Assembly: GCF_009377175.1 (NCBI RefSeq)
Contig: NZ_VJZD01000018.1
Span: 1 to 64,000 of the forward strand
Source of the DNA: Streptomyces adustus
Lineage (GTDB): Bacteria > Actinomycetota > Actinomycetes > Streptomycetales > Streptomycetaceae
Length of the DNA: 64,000 nucleotides
Reading direction: 5' to 3'
Below are positions 1-9,103 of the stretch, one piece after another. A program made the position numbers and the translations under genes. The notes below the pieces were generated by a model, which worked only from the letters and a program-made list of their open reading frames with translations, did no database searches and was not told the DNA's origin. Every line of letters begins with the position of its first letter. Positions within the stretch are counted from its first letter, which is position 1.

Positions 1-33
1 GCGCCACCCGAGCCCGGACGGCTCGGGTGGCGC
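1..33 (-). terminator. Rho-independent-like hairpin after the ABC exporter operon
   Basis: A perfect 14-bp inverted repeat (positions 1-14 with 20-33) with a 5-base loop lies 34 bases beyond the stop codon of the minus-strand permease gene. It has no clear U-tract, which is usual for Streptomyces hairpin terminators. The neighbouring gene to the left is outside the window, so the hairpin could serve both directions. Confidence 0.75.
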
Positions 34-67
34 GGTCCGTCGCGGGCGGTGCGGGTGGCGCGGACGG

Positions 68-859
68 TTACTTCGGGTCGCGTCTGAAGGAGGCGGTCGA
101 CCAGCGGTAGCCGAGTGCCGCGAGCACCAGGCACCAGGCGACGGCGAGCCATCCGTTGTGGCCGATCTCGGTGCCGAGCAGCAGGCCGCGGAGGGTTTCG
201 ATGGCAGGGGTGAAGGGCTGGTACTCGGCGATGGGCTGGAACCAGCCGGGCATCGCGTCGATCGGGGTGAAGGCGCTGGAGATGAGCGGCAGCAGGATCA
301 GCGGCATGGCGCTGTTGCTGGCGGCCTCGGCGTTGGGGCTGGCCATGCCCATGCCGACGGCGATCCAGGTAAGTGCCAGGGCGAACAGTGTGAGCAGTCC
401 GAACGCCGCCAGCCACTCCAGGGCGGTGGCGTCGGTGGAGCGGAAACCTATGGCCACGGCGACGGCGCCGACGAGGACGACGCTGGCCACCGATTGCAGG
501 ACACTGCCGACGACGTGCCCGATGAGGACGGAGCCGCGGTGGATGGCCATGGTGCGGAAGCGGGCGATGATCCCCTCGGACATGTCGGTGGCGACGGACA
601 CGGCGGCGCCGATGACCGTGCTGCCGATGGTCATCAGCAGGATGCCCGGGACGATGTAGGCGATGTAGGCGGAGCGGCCCGAACCGCCGCCGGCCAGCCC
701 CGCGCTCATCGTGTTGCCGAAGATGTAGACGAACAGCAGGAGCAGCATCACCGGGGTGAGCAGGAGGTTCAGGGTGAGCGAGGGATAGCGCCGGGCGTGC
801 AGGAGGTTGCGGCGCAGCATGGTGGCGGAGTCGCGCACGGCGAGGGATACGGCGCTCAT
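68..859 (-). CDS. DrrB-type ABC-2 transporter permease
   Basis: 263-aa integral membrane subunit of an ABC-2 family exporter, predicted to form the membrane channel paired with the ATPase encoded immediately upstream. The sequence shows about six hydrophobic segments, beginning near residue 25. The start MSAV (ATG at 859) overlaps the ATPase stop codon as ATGA, so the two are translationally coupled; longer in-frame readings upstream are ATPase sequence in another frame. The family (daunorubicin resistance DrrB/NodJ type) exports hydrophobic drugs or lipids; the substrate here is unknown. Confidence 0.9.
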   Translation of the reverse strand: MSAVSLAVRDSATMLRRNLLHARRYPSLTLNLLLTPVMLLLLFVYIFGNTMSAGLAGGGSGRSAYIAYIVPGILLMTIGSTVIGAAVSVATDMSEGIIARFRTMAIHRGSVLIGHVVGSVLQSVASVVLVGAVAVAIGFRSTDATALEWLAAFGLLTLFALALTWIAVGMGMASPNAEAASNSAMPLILLPLISSAFTPIDAMPGWFQPIAEYQPFTPAIETLRGLLLGTEIGHNGWLAVAWCLVLAALGYRWSTASFRRDPK

Positions 860-1827
860 CGGGCAGTCTCCTTGGACTTGTCGGTCTGGGTGGGCACGCC
901 GGGCTTGCCGGTGAGGGCGAAGAAGACGTCGTCGAGGTCGGGGGTGTGCACGGTCAGTTCGTCCGCCTCGATGCCGGCGTCGTCCAACCGGTCGAGGATC
1001 GCGCGCAGTTCGCGCTGGCTGCCGTCGCTGGGGAGCTGAAGCGCCAGGGCCTCGTCGGCGCGGGTGACGTCCCGCAGGGCGGTGGCGGCCGCCTGGTAGA
1101 CGGCCGGGTCGGTGAAGCGGAGCCGGACGTGCCCGCCGGGGACGATCCGCTTCAGCTCGTCGGCGCTCCCCTCGGCGGCGATCCTGCCGTTGCTCAGGAC
1201 GGCTATGCGGTCGGCGAGTTCGTCGGCCTCCTCCAGGTACTGGGTGGTGAGGAGGACGGTGATGCCGTCGGTGACCAGCTCGCGGATGATCTGCCACATG
1301 TTGTGGCGGGCCCGCGGGTCCAGGCCGGTGGTCGGCTCGTCGAGGAAGATGATCCGCGGGCTGCCGACCAGGGTCATGGCGATGTCGAGGCGGCGCCTCA
1401 TGCCGCCGGAGTAGGTGGAGGCGGGCTTTCCGGCCGCCTCCACCAGGTCGAAGCGTTCGAGGAGTTCGGCCGTGACGCGGCGTCCGTCGCGCCGGGACAG
1501 GTGGTGCAGGTCGGCCATGAGGAGCATGTTCTCCTCGCCGGTGATCAGTCCGTCGACGGCGGAGAACTGTCCGGTGACGCCGATCGCGGCACGTACGGCC
1601 TGCGGATCGGCGGCCAGGTCGTGGCCGCCGACCCGGATCTCCCCGGAGCCGGGGCCGGGGGAGATGAGGGTGGAGAGGATGTTGACGGTGGTGGTCTTGC
1701 CGGCGCCGTTCGGGCCGAGCAGGGAGAAGACCGTTCCTTCGGGGACGCTCAGGTCGATGCCGTCGAGGACGGTCTTGTCTCCGTAAGCCTTGCGCAGCCC
1801 GTGCGCCGCGATGGCCAAGCCGGTCAT
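856..1827 (-). CDS. DrrA-type ABC transporter ATP-binding protein
   Basis: 323-aa ATPase of a drug-exporter ABC system. Visible motifs are the Walker [10 protein letters not shown] near residue 40, the signature [12 protein letters not shown] near residue 140, Walker [15 protein letters not shown] near 160 and the switch region before QYLEEADELADR. The C-terminal extension after about residue 220 is typical of the DrrA/CcmA drug-resistance group. It is coupled to the permease downstream (ATGA) and follows the DUF4097 gene after 84 bases, so all three probably form one transcript under the divergent regulator at 2800. Confidence 0.92.
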   Translation of the reverse strand: MTGLAIAAHGLRKAYGDKTVLDGIDLSVPEGTVFSLLGPNGAGKTTTVNILSTLISPGPGSGEIRVGGHDLAADPQAVRAAIGVTGQFSAVDGLITGEENMLLMADLHHLSRRDGRRVTAELLERFDLVEAAGKPASTYSGGMRRRLDIAMTLVGSPRIIFLDEPTTGLDPRARHNMWQIIRELVTDGITVLLTTQYLEEADELADRIAVLSNGRIAAEGSADELKRIVPGGHVRLRFTDPAVYQAAATALRDVTRADEALALQLPSDGSQRELRAILDRLDDAGIEADELTVHTPDLDDVFFALTGKPGVPTQTDKSKETAR

Positions 1828-1911
1828 GAGTGGGTGCTCCTTCTGGGGCTGCGAATCGGTGGTCGAGAGGCAGCGGCTGCGGGTCGGCCGCTGCGGGTCG
1901 GCGGTCGAGGG

Positions 1912-2574
1912 TCAGAGGCTGCGGGCGGTGATGTCGCCCTGGGAGGTGGTCGCGTGGATGTGGAGCTCGGTGGTGCCGTCGTTCTTGAGGTCGTTGCTGA
2001 CGCGGCCCTGCGAGGTGCCGGCGTCCAGGGCGGCCGAGACCCCCGAGGCGGCGCCGACCGAGATGTCGCCCTGCTGGGTGCGGAGTTCGACCTTGCCGCG
2101 GACGGCCTCGGTGATCCGGATGTCGCCCCGCATGGTGGTGATCCGGGCGGGGCCGCCCAGCCGGCCGACCTCGACGTCGCCGTCGGTCGCGGTGAGGTCG
2201 AGGCTCGCGGCCTCGTCGATCTTGATCTGCTGGTAGGCGCCGTCGAAGACGATCTCGCCGAGGCGTCCCACCACCCGGAACTCGGTGGCGGCCGCCTTGG
2301 CCTCCACGTGGGAGCCGGCGGGCACTTGGACGGTCGCCTCGATGGCACCGGAAGAGCCGAGGAGCTGGTTCCCCGTCGGGACCTCGATCCGCAGGACTCC
2401 GTCGGCGTAGCCGACCGTGGTCTGCTCCGCCGCCTTCACGTCGCGGCTCTTCGAGGCGTTCGCGGGCCGGATCTCGACCGTGGTGTCGGTCCGGTCGGCG
2501 GCGATGACCTGGATGCGGCCCGCGGGGATGTCGAACACGGCGGAGATCGGGGCGGGGGTGTCGAAGTTCTGCAT
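1912..2574 (-). CDS. DUF4097 family beta-strand repeat protein
   Basis: 220-aa protein with the repeated GDI/GDV beta-strand pattern of the DUF4097 (adhesin-like) family, for example the runs ending in DGDVEV, RGDIRI, QGDISV and QGDITA. No signal peptide or membrane segment is visible, so it is probably cytoplasmic or peripheral. The start at 2574 (MQNFD) was chosen because an AAGGAG ribosome site lies 8 bases upstream; the longer in-frame reading runs into the operator region. Such proteins often sit in operons with DrrAB-type exporters and a regulator in Streptomyces. Function is unknown. Confidence 0.85.
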   Translation of the reverse strand: MQNFDTPAPISAVFDIPAGRIQVIAADRTDTTVEIRPANASKSRDVKAAEQTTVGYADGVLRIEVPTGNQLLGSSGAIEATVQVPAGSHVEAKAAATEFRVVGRLGEIVFDGAYQQIKIDEAASLDLTATDGDVEVGRLGGPARITTMRGDIRITEAVRGKVELRTQQGDISVGAASGVSAALDAGTSQGRVSNDLKNDGTTELHIHATTSQGDITARSL

Positions 2575-2617
2575 TGTTCTCTCCTTGCGAGTCCTTGTTT
2601 CTGACATTGGAAAAGCT

Positions 2618-2746
2618 ACGTTGCGTTCATGGGTCTGGCAACAGTGACGTTGCATCAAATCGCTGTTATAGCCGGTAGATGGAGCGATTTTGTTGCAACG
2701 GCCCTGAACGTAATGCAACAGCGCTCTCTCATGGTTGTTGCAATGG
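2618..2746. promoter_or_regulatory. Divergent control region with repeated TTGCA/TGCAA elements
   Basis: Between the divergent genes at 2574 and 2800 the motif acgTTGC or TTGCAA/TGCAAC recurs at about 2618, 2647, 2691, 2712 and 2736. Several copies are arranged as inverted pairs (for example tgTTGCAAcg at 2691-2700). The local base composition is AT-richer than the flanks. This is the expected layout of an operator array for the regulator encoded at 2800. Confidence 0.5.
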
Positions 2747-2799
2747 GTTGAGCGTGAACGCTATGCTGGCGGCATCACGGGAACATGAAGGAGATGGCG

Positions 2800-3582
2800 A
2801 TGCCGGGAGGCAGACTCACCCAGAAGGACCGTCAGCAGATCGCGCTGGGGCTGGCCGACAACCTTCCCTACGCGGAGATCGCCCGCCGTCTGGAGCGTCC
2901 GACCTCGACGATCACGCGCGAGGTGATGCGCAACGGCGGCCCCACCGGCTACCGCGCGGACCTGGCCCACCGTGCCACCGAACGCCGAACCGCCCGGCGC
3001 AGGCCCGCCGCCGCCCAGGGGTCGCGGCAGGCGGCCCTGCCGCACGGACGCGACCCCGTGGCCGTGGCCGAGTACGAGGAGCAGTTCACCACCGTCATGA
3101 TGCAGTCGGGCCTGACCAAGATGATGGCGCGGGTGATGGTCAGCCTCCTGACCGCCGACACCGGCAGCCTGACCGCGGCCGAACTGGTCCAACGCCTCCA
3201 GGTCAGCCCGGCGTCCGTCTCCAAGTCGATCGCCTTCCTGGAGGGTCAGGCCCTCGTCCGCAGGGAGCGCGACGAACGCCGTCGCGAGCGTTACGTCGTC
3301 GACGAGGACCTCTGGTACCAGTCGATGATCGCCAGCGTCCGCTCCCTCACCCAGCAGGTCGAGCTCGCGCGGCAGGGCGTGGGCGTCCTCGGCCCTGGCA
3401 CCCCGGCCGCCGTCCGGCTGGAGAACGTCGCCCGCTTCCTCGACTTCGTCGCCGAGAGTCTCGCCCGCGCCGCGGAACAGGCCCGCGACATCCTCTCCAC
3501 GAAGGCCGAAGCGACCGCGGACGAGCCGACCGCGGACGAGCCGACCGAGGACGAGCCGACCGAGGACGACACCGGTTCCTGA
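2800..3582 (+). CDS. Two-part HTH regulator: IS30-type HTH plus MarR/GbsR-type winged helix
   Basis: 260-aa putative repressor. Residues about 5-50 resemble the HTH_38 domain found at the start of IS30 transposases (LTQKDRQQIA, then ADNLPYAEIARRL with TSTITREV). After a basic linker, residues about 90-200 form a MarR/GbsR-like winged helix (LTAAELVQRLQVSPASVSKSI, then a basic wing). The C-terminus carries a DEPT repeat. ATG 2800 was chosen over ATG 2785 because AAGGAG at 2788-2793 is correctly spaced for it. It is divergent from the DUF4097-ABC operon and probably controls it. Confidence 0.85.
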   Translation: MPGGRLTQKDRQQIALGLADNLPYAEIARRLERPTSTITREVMRNGGPTGYRADLAHRATERRTARRRPAAAQGSRQAALPHGRDPVAVAEYEEQFTTVMMQSGLTKMMARVMVSLLTADTGSLTAAELVQRLQVSPASVSKSIAFLEGQALVRRERDERRRERYVVDEDLWYQSMIASVRSLTQQVELARQGVGVLGPGTPAAVRLENVARFLDFVAESLARAAEQARDILSTKAEATADEPTADEPTEDEPTEDDTGS

Positions 3583-3594
3583 CGCGGCTCGGCG

Positions 3595-4125
3595 TCACAT
3601 GTCCTGGCAGGCCCTGGCCTTGAACTCCGCCGTGGGCACGGTCACGGTGGATTCCTCGCCGCTGTCCGAGACGGCTTCGTAGCGGACCTCTCCTGGGGTG
3701 AGCCGGTCCCGGTCGGCCAGGGTGAAGGTGACGCTCCTCGACGACGACGTGTTGTCCTCGGTCCAGCCGTAGAGGGTGTACGAGGTCCCGGCGACGAGCG
3801 GGGTCAGGGGCTCCGTCGCGGTCCAGCCCGGGGCGGGAGCGTCGAGGGACCAGGTGGTCAGACCGGCGGTGAGGCGGCGGTCGGCGGTCCATTCGCCCAC
3901 CGTCACCTCTTTGTCGGTGTCGGCGCTGTCCACGTAGAGGGTGGCGCCGTCGAGGTGATACCCGCAGACCATCAGCACGCCGAGGAGACGGCCGTCGGCC
4001 GTGACGGAGACACCGGCGACGGCATCGACGGGGAGCCCGCATCCCGATGTCGCGGCGAGGGCCAGACCGACCGTGACGGCACCGGCGAGGCGCCGGAACA
4101 CCGGCCGTGAGAACACCGACCACAT
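3595..4125 (-). CDS. Putative secreted lipoprotein, function unknown
   Basis: 176-aa protein with a lipoprotein signal: basic start, hydrophobic stretch, then the lipobox ATSGC at residues 25-29, predicting lipid attachment at Cys29. The mature part is rich in Thr and Ser and polar strands, has no recognised domain, and ends with a second Cys (ACQDM) that could pair with the Cys of MVCGYH. It converges on the regulator at 2800-3582 with a 12-base gap and shows no operon link to its neighbours. Confidence 0.75.
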   Translation of the reverse strand: MWSVFSRPVFRRLAGAVTVGLALAATSGCGLPVDAVAGVSVTADGRLLGVLMVCGYHLDGATLYVDSADTDKEVTVGEWTADRRLTAGLTTWSLDAPAPGWTATEPLTPLVAGTSYTLYGWTEDNTSSSRSVTFTLADRDRLTPGEVRYEAVSDSGEESTVTVPTAEFKARACQDM

Positions 4126-4389
4126 GCTGAACCCCCCTGCTCAGGGGCGCGCAGGGCCCCTGTCCCTGGAGGGTAGGGGCGAGCGGTGTCGGTCGGCGGC
4201 CCTGCCGCCCACCCGTTGCGCGCTCGTTGTCGCCTTGTGGCCGCGTGGCCGCCCGGCCGGGTCGGTCCGGCAAGTGCCCGGGCCGGGCAGGCGCCTTCTG
4301 CCGACAAGGCCCCGCCACCGGCGCCGTGCGGCTGAGCCCGCCGTGTTCTCGCGGGCAGCGCACGACGCCGGTGGCGGTCGGTCGGTGGG

Positions 4390-6804
4390 TCACTCCGTGC
4401 GCAACGCCGTGGCCGTACGGACCCTGGCCGCCCAGCCCGCCGGAGCCGAGGCGCCCACCAGGGCGACGACCACCCCGGCCAGGCCCAGCAGCACCAGTTG
4501 CGGGGTGTCGTACACGTCGAGGACCGAAGGCGGCAGGCGGGTGCCCGCGGACTCTCCCATGACCGGCAGCACATAGCCGTGCAGCGCGAACCCGGCCGGC
4601 ACGCCGATCAGTCCGCCGACCACACCGATCCCGGCCACCGAGGCGAGCACGAGACCCACGGTCTGCCGCGGGGACATGCCGAGCGCCTTGCACACCCCCA
4701 GGTCGTGGACGCGCTCGCGGGTGTCGAGGACGACGGAGTTGAGCACTCCGAGGCCCGCCACGGAGACCAGCATCAAGGTGAGCAGCGCGGCCATCGCCTC
4801 CAGCAGGACGATCATGTTCTCGCCCTCCGGGGCGGATTCGGCGAAGGCGTCGCCGCCCAGCGGCTTGACCACCCCGGCGAGCTTCTGCGCGTAATCGGCC
4901 GGAGAGACACCCGACTTGACCTCGATATGGAAGGCCTCCGGCTTCGCCTTGGTGAAGCTGTCGAGATCCGCGTGGACCCGCATGCCGTCGTTCGCGGTGT
5001 CGAAGGCCTCGCCGACGATCCGCAGGCTCACCGTCTCCTTCTCGAAGGTCACCCGGACGGTGTCGCCGATCCGGTCGCCCGTCCGCTCCAGGAAACCGGT
5101 GGGCACCACGACCTGGCCCCGCCCGGAGAGCCAGTGCCCGGCGATCATCTCGTAACTTCCGGAGCGGGAATCACCCTGGTAGAGGGTGGCCCGGACGGTG
5201 CCGGGGACCCCGGACACCGTGGCGTCGCCCGTCGCCGTGCCGAAGTACGCGGCGGTGCCGGGCTGCTTCGCGATCGCGGCCCGCACCGCGGCCGGATCGG
5301 CCGACGGCTGCTGCTCGTTCGACCCCGAAGCGGCGGGCCCGCGCTCGGCACCGGCCGCGGGCGCCTTCTGCACCCGGCCGGTGCCGGGGCCCGGCCCGGC
5401 TGCCCCGGTGACGGCGGTGACATCGGCGCGGTCCTCGGGATCCTGGGCGCTCGCCACCGCGTCGAGGGACTGTGTCAGTCCCACCGCGAACGTCGCGGCC
5501 ACGGTCCCGAAGGTCACCGCCAGCACCATGGCGATCGCACGCACGGGATGTGCGAAGGGACTCGCGAGGCCGTACGTCACCGGGCGCGGCAGCGGGAGCC
5601 GTCCCGCGGCCCGATGCGCCCACTGTCCGCGCGTGGTGCGTGGCGCCCTGCCGACGGCGATGGCCTCGACCGTACGCAGCCTGCCCGCCCGCAGCGCGGG
5701 CACCAGCGCCGCGACCGCCACCACGAGCAACGCGCCGGCCGGCACCACGACGTCCACCCACCAGGCCACGGAGAGCGACACGGTGCCGTACACGGACTCG
5801 GTGTCGCTCAGCAGCGGCACGGCCAGCAGGTTGCCGAGGACGACCCCGAGCGCGATGCCGGCCGCTGCGGGGATCAACGCCTGGGCCACATAAGCCTGTA
5901 CGACCTCACGCGGGGTGAATCCGACGGCCTTGAGGATGCCGATCCTGCGCAGACTCGTGCCGACGGCGCCGCTGATCACGCTGCCGACGATGATCACCGA
6001 CATGACGATGCCGAGCACGCCGAAGGCGAACAGGAAGGGGATCGTCGCCGCCGCGCCCCGATCGGTGGCGTGCTTGGTGTCCAGCCACGACTGGGTGCCG
6101 ACCAGCGCCCCCGAGGGCAGGGCGGCCGCGAGCTTCTTCCGGTCGGCGGTGATCTGTGCCTTCGTGGCCGCGGAGTCGAAGCGGTAGAGCATCTGGTCCG
6201 TGAGGACGCTCTCCCCGGTGGCGAGGGACCTGACCTGAGCGGGGGTCGCCCACATCTCGGCGCTCCCACTTGCCGACAGCGCGAAGCCGACGACGGTCAG
6301 CGTCTGCGCGTCCGCGGAGTCGGAACTCTTCAGAGTCTCACCGAGCGGGAGGAACTGGCCGGCGAACGAGGCGGACAGGACGATCTCGCCGGACTTCCGT
6401 GCCCACCGGCCCGACTTCAGGTCCAGCGCGTCCACGTCCTTCCCCGGCCCCGACCGTCCCACCAGCGTCAGCGCGGGCAGGTGTCCGCCGTCCGGGCCCA
6501 CGGGATTGATCGTCGTGGTCGGGAACGGTCCCGCGCTCGCCGTGACCCCCTTCAGGCTTCTGGTGCCGGCCAGTTGGGCCGCGCTCACCCGACGCGGGTC
6601 GAACTCCGCGGTGAGGTGGGCCCCGTGCTGCCTCGCGAAGGCATGGTCGAAGGGAGCGTTCGTGGCGACCATCAGGGACCCGGCGACCACGGCCGAGGCC
6701 ACCGCCATCATCGTGGCCACGGCGATCACCAGTGTCTGGACGCGTCGTCTGCCGACCCCGGAGCGCACGACCCGCCCGAGGGCACCGCTGCCGAACCGGA
6801 TCAT
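4390..6804 (-). CDS. FtsX/MacB-type ABC transporter permease (double FtsX domain)
   Basis: 804-aa permease with one N-terminal membrane segment (about residues 20-45), a large extracytoplasmic region, a three-helix FtsX core near residues 260-400, a second signal-anchor-like helix near 455 and a second FtsX core at the C-terminus (about 680-800). This duplicated arrangement is typical of actinobacterial MacB-like exporters. Its ATG at 6804 overlaps the ATPase stop (ATGA). It probably moves lipids, peptides or cell-envelope stress compounds; the divergent two-component system at 7715 is the likely regulator. Confidence 0.9.
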   Translation of the reverse strand: MIRFGSGALGRVVRSGVGRRRVQTLVIAVATMMAVASAVVAGSLMVATNAPFDHAFARQHGAHLTAEFDPRRVSAAQLAGTRSLKGVTASAGPFPTTTINPVGPDGGHLPALTLVGRSGPGKDVDALDLKSGRWARKSGEIVLSASFAGQFLPLGETLKSSDSADAQTLTVVGFALSASGSAEMWATPAQVRSLATGESVLTDQMLYRFDSAATKAQITADRKKLAAALPSGALVGTQSWLDTKHATDRGAAATIPFLFAFGVLGIVMSVIIVGSVISGAVGTSLRRIGILKAVGFTPREVVQAYVAQALIPAAAGIALGVVLGNLLAVPLLSDTESVYGTVSLSVAWWVDVVVPAGALLVVAVAALVPALRAGRLRTVEAIAVGRAPRTTRGQWAHRAAGRLPLPRPVTYGLASPFAHPVRAIAMVLAVTFGTVAATFAVGLTQSLDAVASAQDPEDRADVTAVTGAAGPGPGTGRVQKAPAAGAERGPAASGSNEQQPSADPAAVRAAIAKQPGTAAYFGTATGDATVSGVPGTVRATLYQGDSRSGSYEMIAGHWLSGRGQVVVPTGFLERTGDRIGDTVRVTFEKETVSLRIVGEAFDTANDGMRVHADLDSFTKAKPEAFHIEVKSGVSPADYAQKLAGVVKPLGGDAFAESAPEGENMIVLLEAMAALLTLMLVSVAGLGVLNSVVLDTRERVHDLGVCKALGMSPRQTVGLVLASVAGIGVVGGLIGVPAGFALHGYVLPVMGESAGTRLPPSVLDVYDTPQLVLLGLAGVVVALVGASAPAGWAARVRTATALRTE

Positions 6805-7493
6805 CGGACGGCCTCCGCGTGCGTGTCGACGGCGACGTGACCGTCGACCAGATGGATCGTGCGGGTCGCACACGCCCGGGCCAGCTCCAGATCGTGCGTG
6901 ACCAGGACGACGGTCTGCCCGCCGCGGTGCAGATCCACGAGCAGTTCCCGTACGTCCTGCCCCGACGCGGTGTCCAGCGCGCCGGTCGGCTCGTCGGCGA
7001 GCAGCAGGGCGGGCTTGTTCACCAAGGCCCTTGCCACGGCGACCCGTTGGCGCTCGCCACCGGACAGCCGCCCCGGGTAGGCGCGCGCGTGCTTCTGGAT
7101 CCCCAGCACCTCCATCAGCTCTCCGGCACGGGACGCCGCCGCCCGCCGGGCGGTCCCGGTCAGCTGGGCGGGAAGCCGGATGTTGTCGGCCACGGTGAGG
7201 TCGTCGAGCAGATTGAAGAACTGGAAGACCATGCCGATCCGCTCGCGGCGGAACCGGGCCAGCGCGTGCTCGCTCAGCCGGTCGATGCGCTGTCCGGCCA
7301 CGGTCACCGTGCCCTCGCTCGGCCGGTCGAGACCGGCGATGAGATTGAGCAGCGTGGACTTGCCGCTGCCGGACGGGCCCGTCACGGCCAGGGCCTCGCC
7401 CTGGGCCACGCCGAGATCGACCGGTCCGAGCGCCGGGGCGTCGGCGCCGTCGTACCGCTTCGCCACGCCCTCCAGTTCGATCACGTGAGTCAT
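6801..7493 (-). CDS. LolD/MacB-type ABC transporter ATP-binding protein
   Basis: 230-aa ATPase with Walker A GPSGSGKST near residue 40, the FQFFNLL Q-loop, signature LSGGERQRVAVARAL, and Walker B LLLADEPTGALD. These are hallmarks of the MacB/LolD subgroup that partners FtsX-type permeases. ATG 7493 was chosen because GAAGGA lies just upstream; longer readings enter the divergent promoter region. It is coupled to the permease gene by a 4-base overlap. Confidence 0.92.
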   Translation of the reverse strand: MTHVIELEGVAKRYDGADAPALGPVDLGVAQGEALAVTGPSGSGKSTLLNLIAGLDRPSEGTVTVAGQRIDRLSEHALARFRRERIGMVFQFFNLLDDLTVADNIRLPAQLTGTARRAAASRAGELMEVLGIQKHARAYPGRLSGGERQRVAVARALVNKPALLLADEPTGALDTASGQDVRELLVDLHRGGQTVVLVTHDLELARACATRTIHLVDGHVAVDTHAEAVR

Positions 7494-7714
7494 GGGTGTG
7501 TCCGTCCTTCGTGGTCGGGGAGCCGATGCCCTGTGCGGGCCCGGTGAACGTACGGGCGGGCGCCGCGGCGGCGCGTCGGCCGTGGCACCGACATACGGCC
7601 CTCCCCGCGGAGGATCCGGCAGCGGGGTCATCCTCGAGGAGTACGCCTGGCGGACAGATGGGCTGGTCACGCAGGTGGACGTCGACCCGTGCCGCGGGAC
7701 CGCACAATGTGCGG

Positions 7715-9103
7715 ATGGAGAAGGAGGACCCGTACGGGCGGCCGCGCGACACGTCGTGGGCGGGCACATGGCGAGAGAGGGCCGGCGACGTACTGCGGCC
7801 GGCGACGTGGTGGGCGCATGTCCGCGACGCGATGCGGCCGGAGGGCGAGCCCGCCCCGCTGTCCCGGCGGGCGGTGCTCCTGGACGTGGCGCTGGCCCTC
7901 GTGCTGACCGTCGTCGCGCTGGTCGTGGCGACGCGCTATCCCGGCGACGGGCCGGTACGGATCAGCTCCAGGGCCGTCGTCGAGGGCCGGGCGGTGCTTC
8001 CGTCCCCACCGGCCGTGCCCGGGCCCGGCTACCGGCCCGAGGCCGGGTACGTGTCGGAGCCCACGGCGCCGCCCTGGGGCCTGGTCGTGCTCTCGGCGCT
8101 GCCGCTCGTTGCCAGGCGCAGGTTTCCGCTGCTCGCGTTCGGTGTGATCGCCGCCGCCGCGCTGGCCCTGGGTGACGCCGTCTCCTGGATCAACGTGCTG
8201 ACGTGCAGCATCGCGGCGTACGGAGCCGTCGCGCACAGCCGGTACCGAACCCGGGCCCTGGCCGCGCTGATCGCCGCCGCCGTGCTGGCGGGTGTCGCGT
8301 TCCGGGACACGGACCCCATCCTCCCCGGCTGGTCCAGCCCCGCCGTCGTACTCCTGGTCGTCGGCGTGCTGGCCAGTCTCGTGCGCCTCGGACGGCTGCG
8401 GCTGGAGGCCAGCCGGAAACGCTTCACCGACCTCCAGCAGGCCCAGGAGAAGGCCACGCGCAGGGCCGTCGAGGAGGAACGCGCCCGAATAGCCGCCGAA
8501 CTCCACGACGTCGTCACCCACAATGTGAGCGTGATGGTCATTCAGGCGGGCGCGGCGCGCAAGGTGATGGACGCGGCCCCCGAGCGGTCCAAGCAGGCAC
8601 TGCTGGCGGTGGAGGCCGGCGGCCGCGCCGCCATGGCCGAACTCCGCCATGTGATGGGCCTGCTCGCGGGACCGGCCGCGGGCGCCGACACCCCCGCCGA
8701 CGGCCTGGAGCCGCAGCCCGGCCTCGGCCAGCTCGACGCCCTCGCCGACCGGGTGCGGGCCGCCGGGACACCGGTGGACCTGACGGTGTCGTTGCCACCC
8801 GGGCCGCTGCCGCCGGGAGTGGAGCTCACGGCGTACCGCGTCGTCCAGGAGGCGCTCACCAACACGATCAAGCACGCGGCGGGCGCCGACGCGACGGTGA
8901 CGATCGGCTTCGCCGGTTCCTGGCTGGAGATCGAGGTCACCGACACGGGAGCGGTACGGGACTCGCCGCCGGTGGACGGCAACGGCCGGGGCCTGATCGG
9001 GCTGCGCGAGCGACTCGCGCTCTACGGCGGCGAGCTCAGCGCCGGACCGACGCCCGGCGGCGGATACCGGGTCGCGGCCCGCATCCCGTGGGAGGCGTCG
9101 TGA
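7715..9103 (+). CDS. Sensor histidine kinase (NarL/DesK class)
   Basis: 462-aa membrane sensor kinase. Several hydrophobic segments occupy about residues 50-210, followed by a helical DHp domain of the HisKA_3 class with the phosphoacceptor in AAELHDVVTHNVS and a C-terminal HATPase with NTIKHA (N box) and GRGLIGLRER (G box). It pairs with the response regulator through a GTGA overlap. The divergent MacB-type exporter is the likely target, as in bacitracin/cell-envelope stress modules. The start at 7715 is uncertain, as no strong ribosome site precedes it. Confidence 0.88.
   Translation: MEKEDPYGRPRDTSWAGTWRERAGDVLRPATWWAHVRDAMRPEGEPAPLSRRAVLLDVALALVLTVVALVVATRYPGDGPVRISSRAVVEGRAVLPSPPAVPGPGYRPEAGYVSEPTAPPWGLVVLSALPLVARRRFPLLAFGVIAAAALALGDAVSWINVLTCSIAAYGAVAHSRYRTRALAALIAAAVLAGVAFRDTDPILPGWSSPAVVLLVVGVLASLVRLGRLRLEASRKRFTDLQQAQEKATRRAVEEERARIAAELHDVVTHNVSVMVIQAGAARKVMDAAPERSKQALLAVEAGGRAAMAELRHVMGLLAGPAAGADTPADGLEPQPGLGQLDALADRVRAAGTPVDLTVSLPPGPLPPGVELTAYRVVQEALTNTIKHAAGADATVTIGFAGSWLEIEVTDTGAVRDSPPVDGNGRGLIGLRERLALYGGELSAGPTPGGGYRVAARIPWEAS

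Noticed and set aside
2800-3582. IS30-family transposase or insertion sequence
   Set aside because: Only the N-terminal HTH resembles IS30; there is no DDE integrase domain, no terminal inverted repeats, and the rest is a winged-helix regulator.
2679-3623. 314-codon frame overlapping the regulator in another frame
   Set aside because: Arg/Pro-rich shadow translation; the regulator frame has clear HTH domains and a proper ribosome site.
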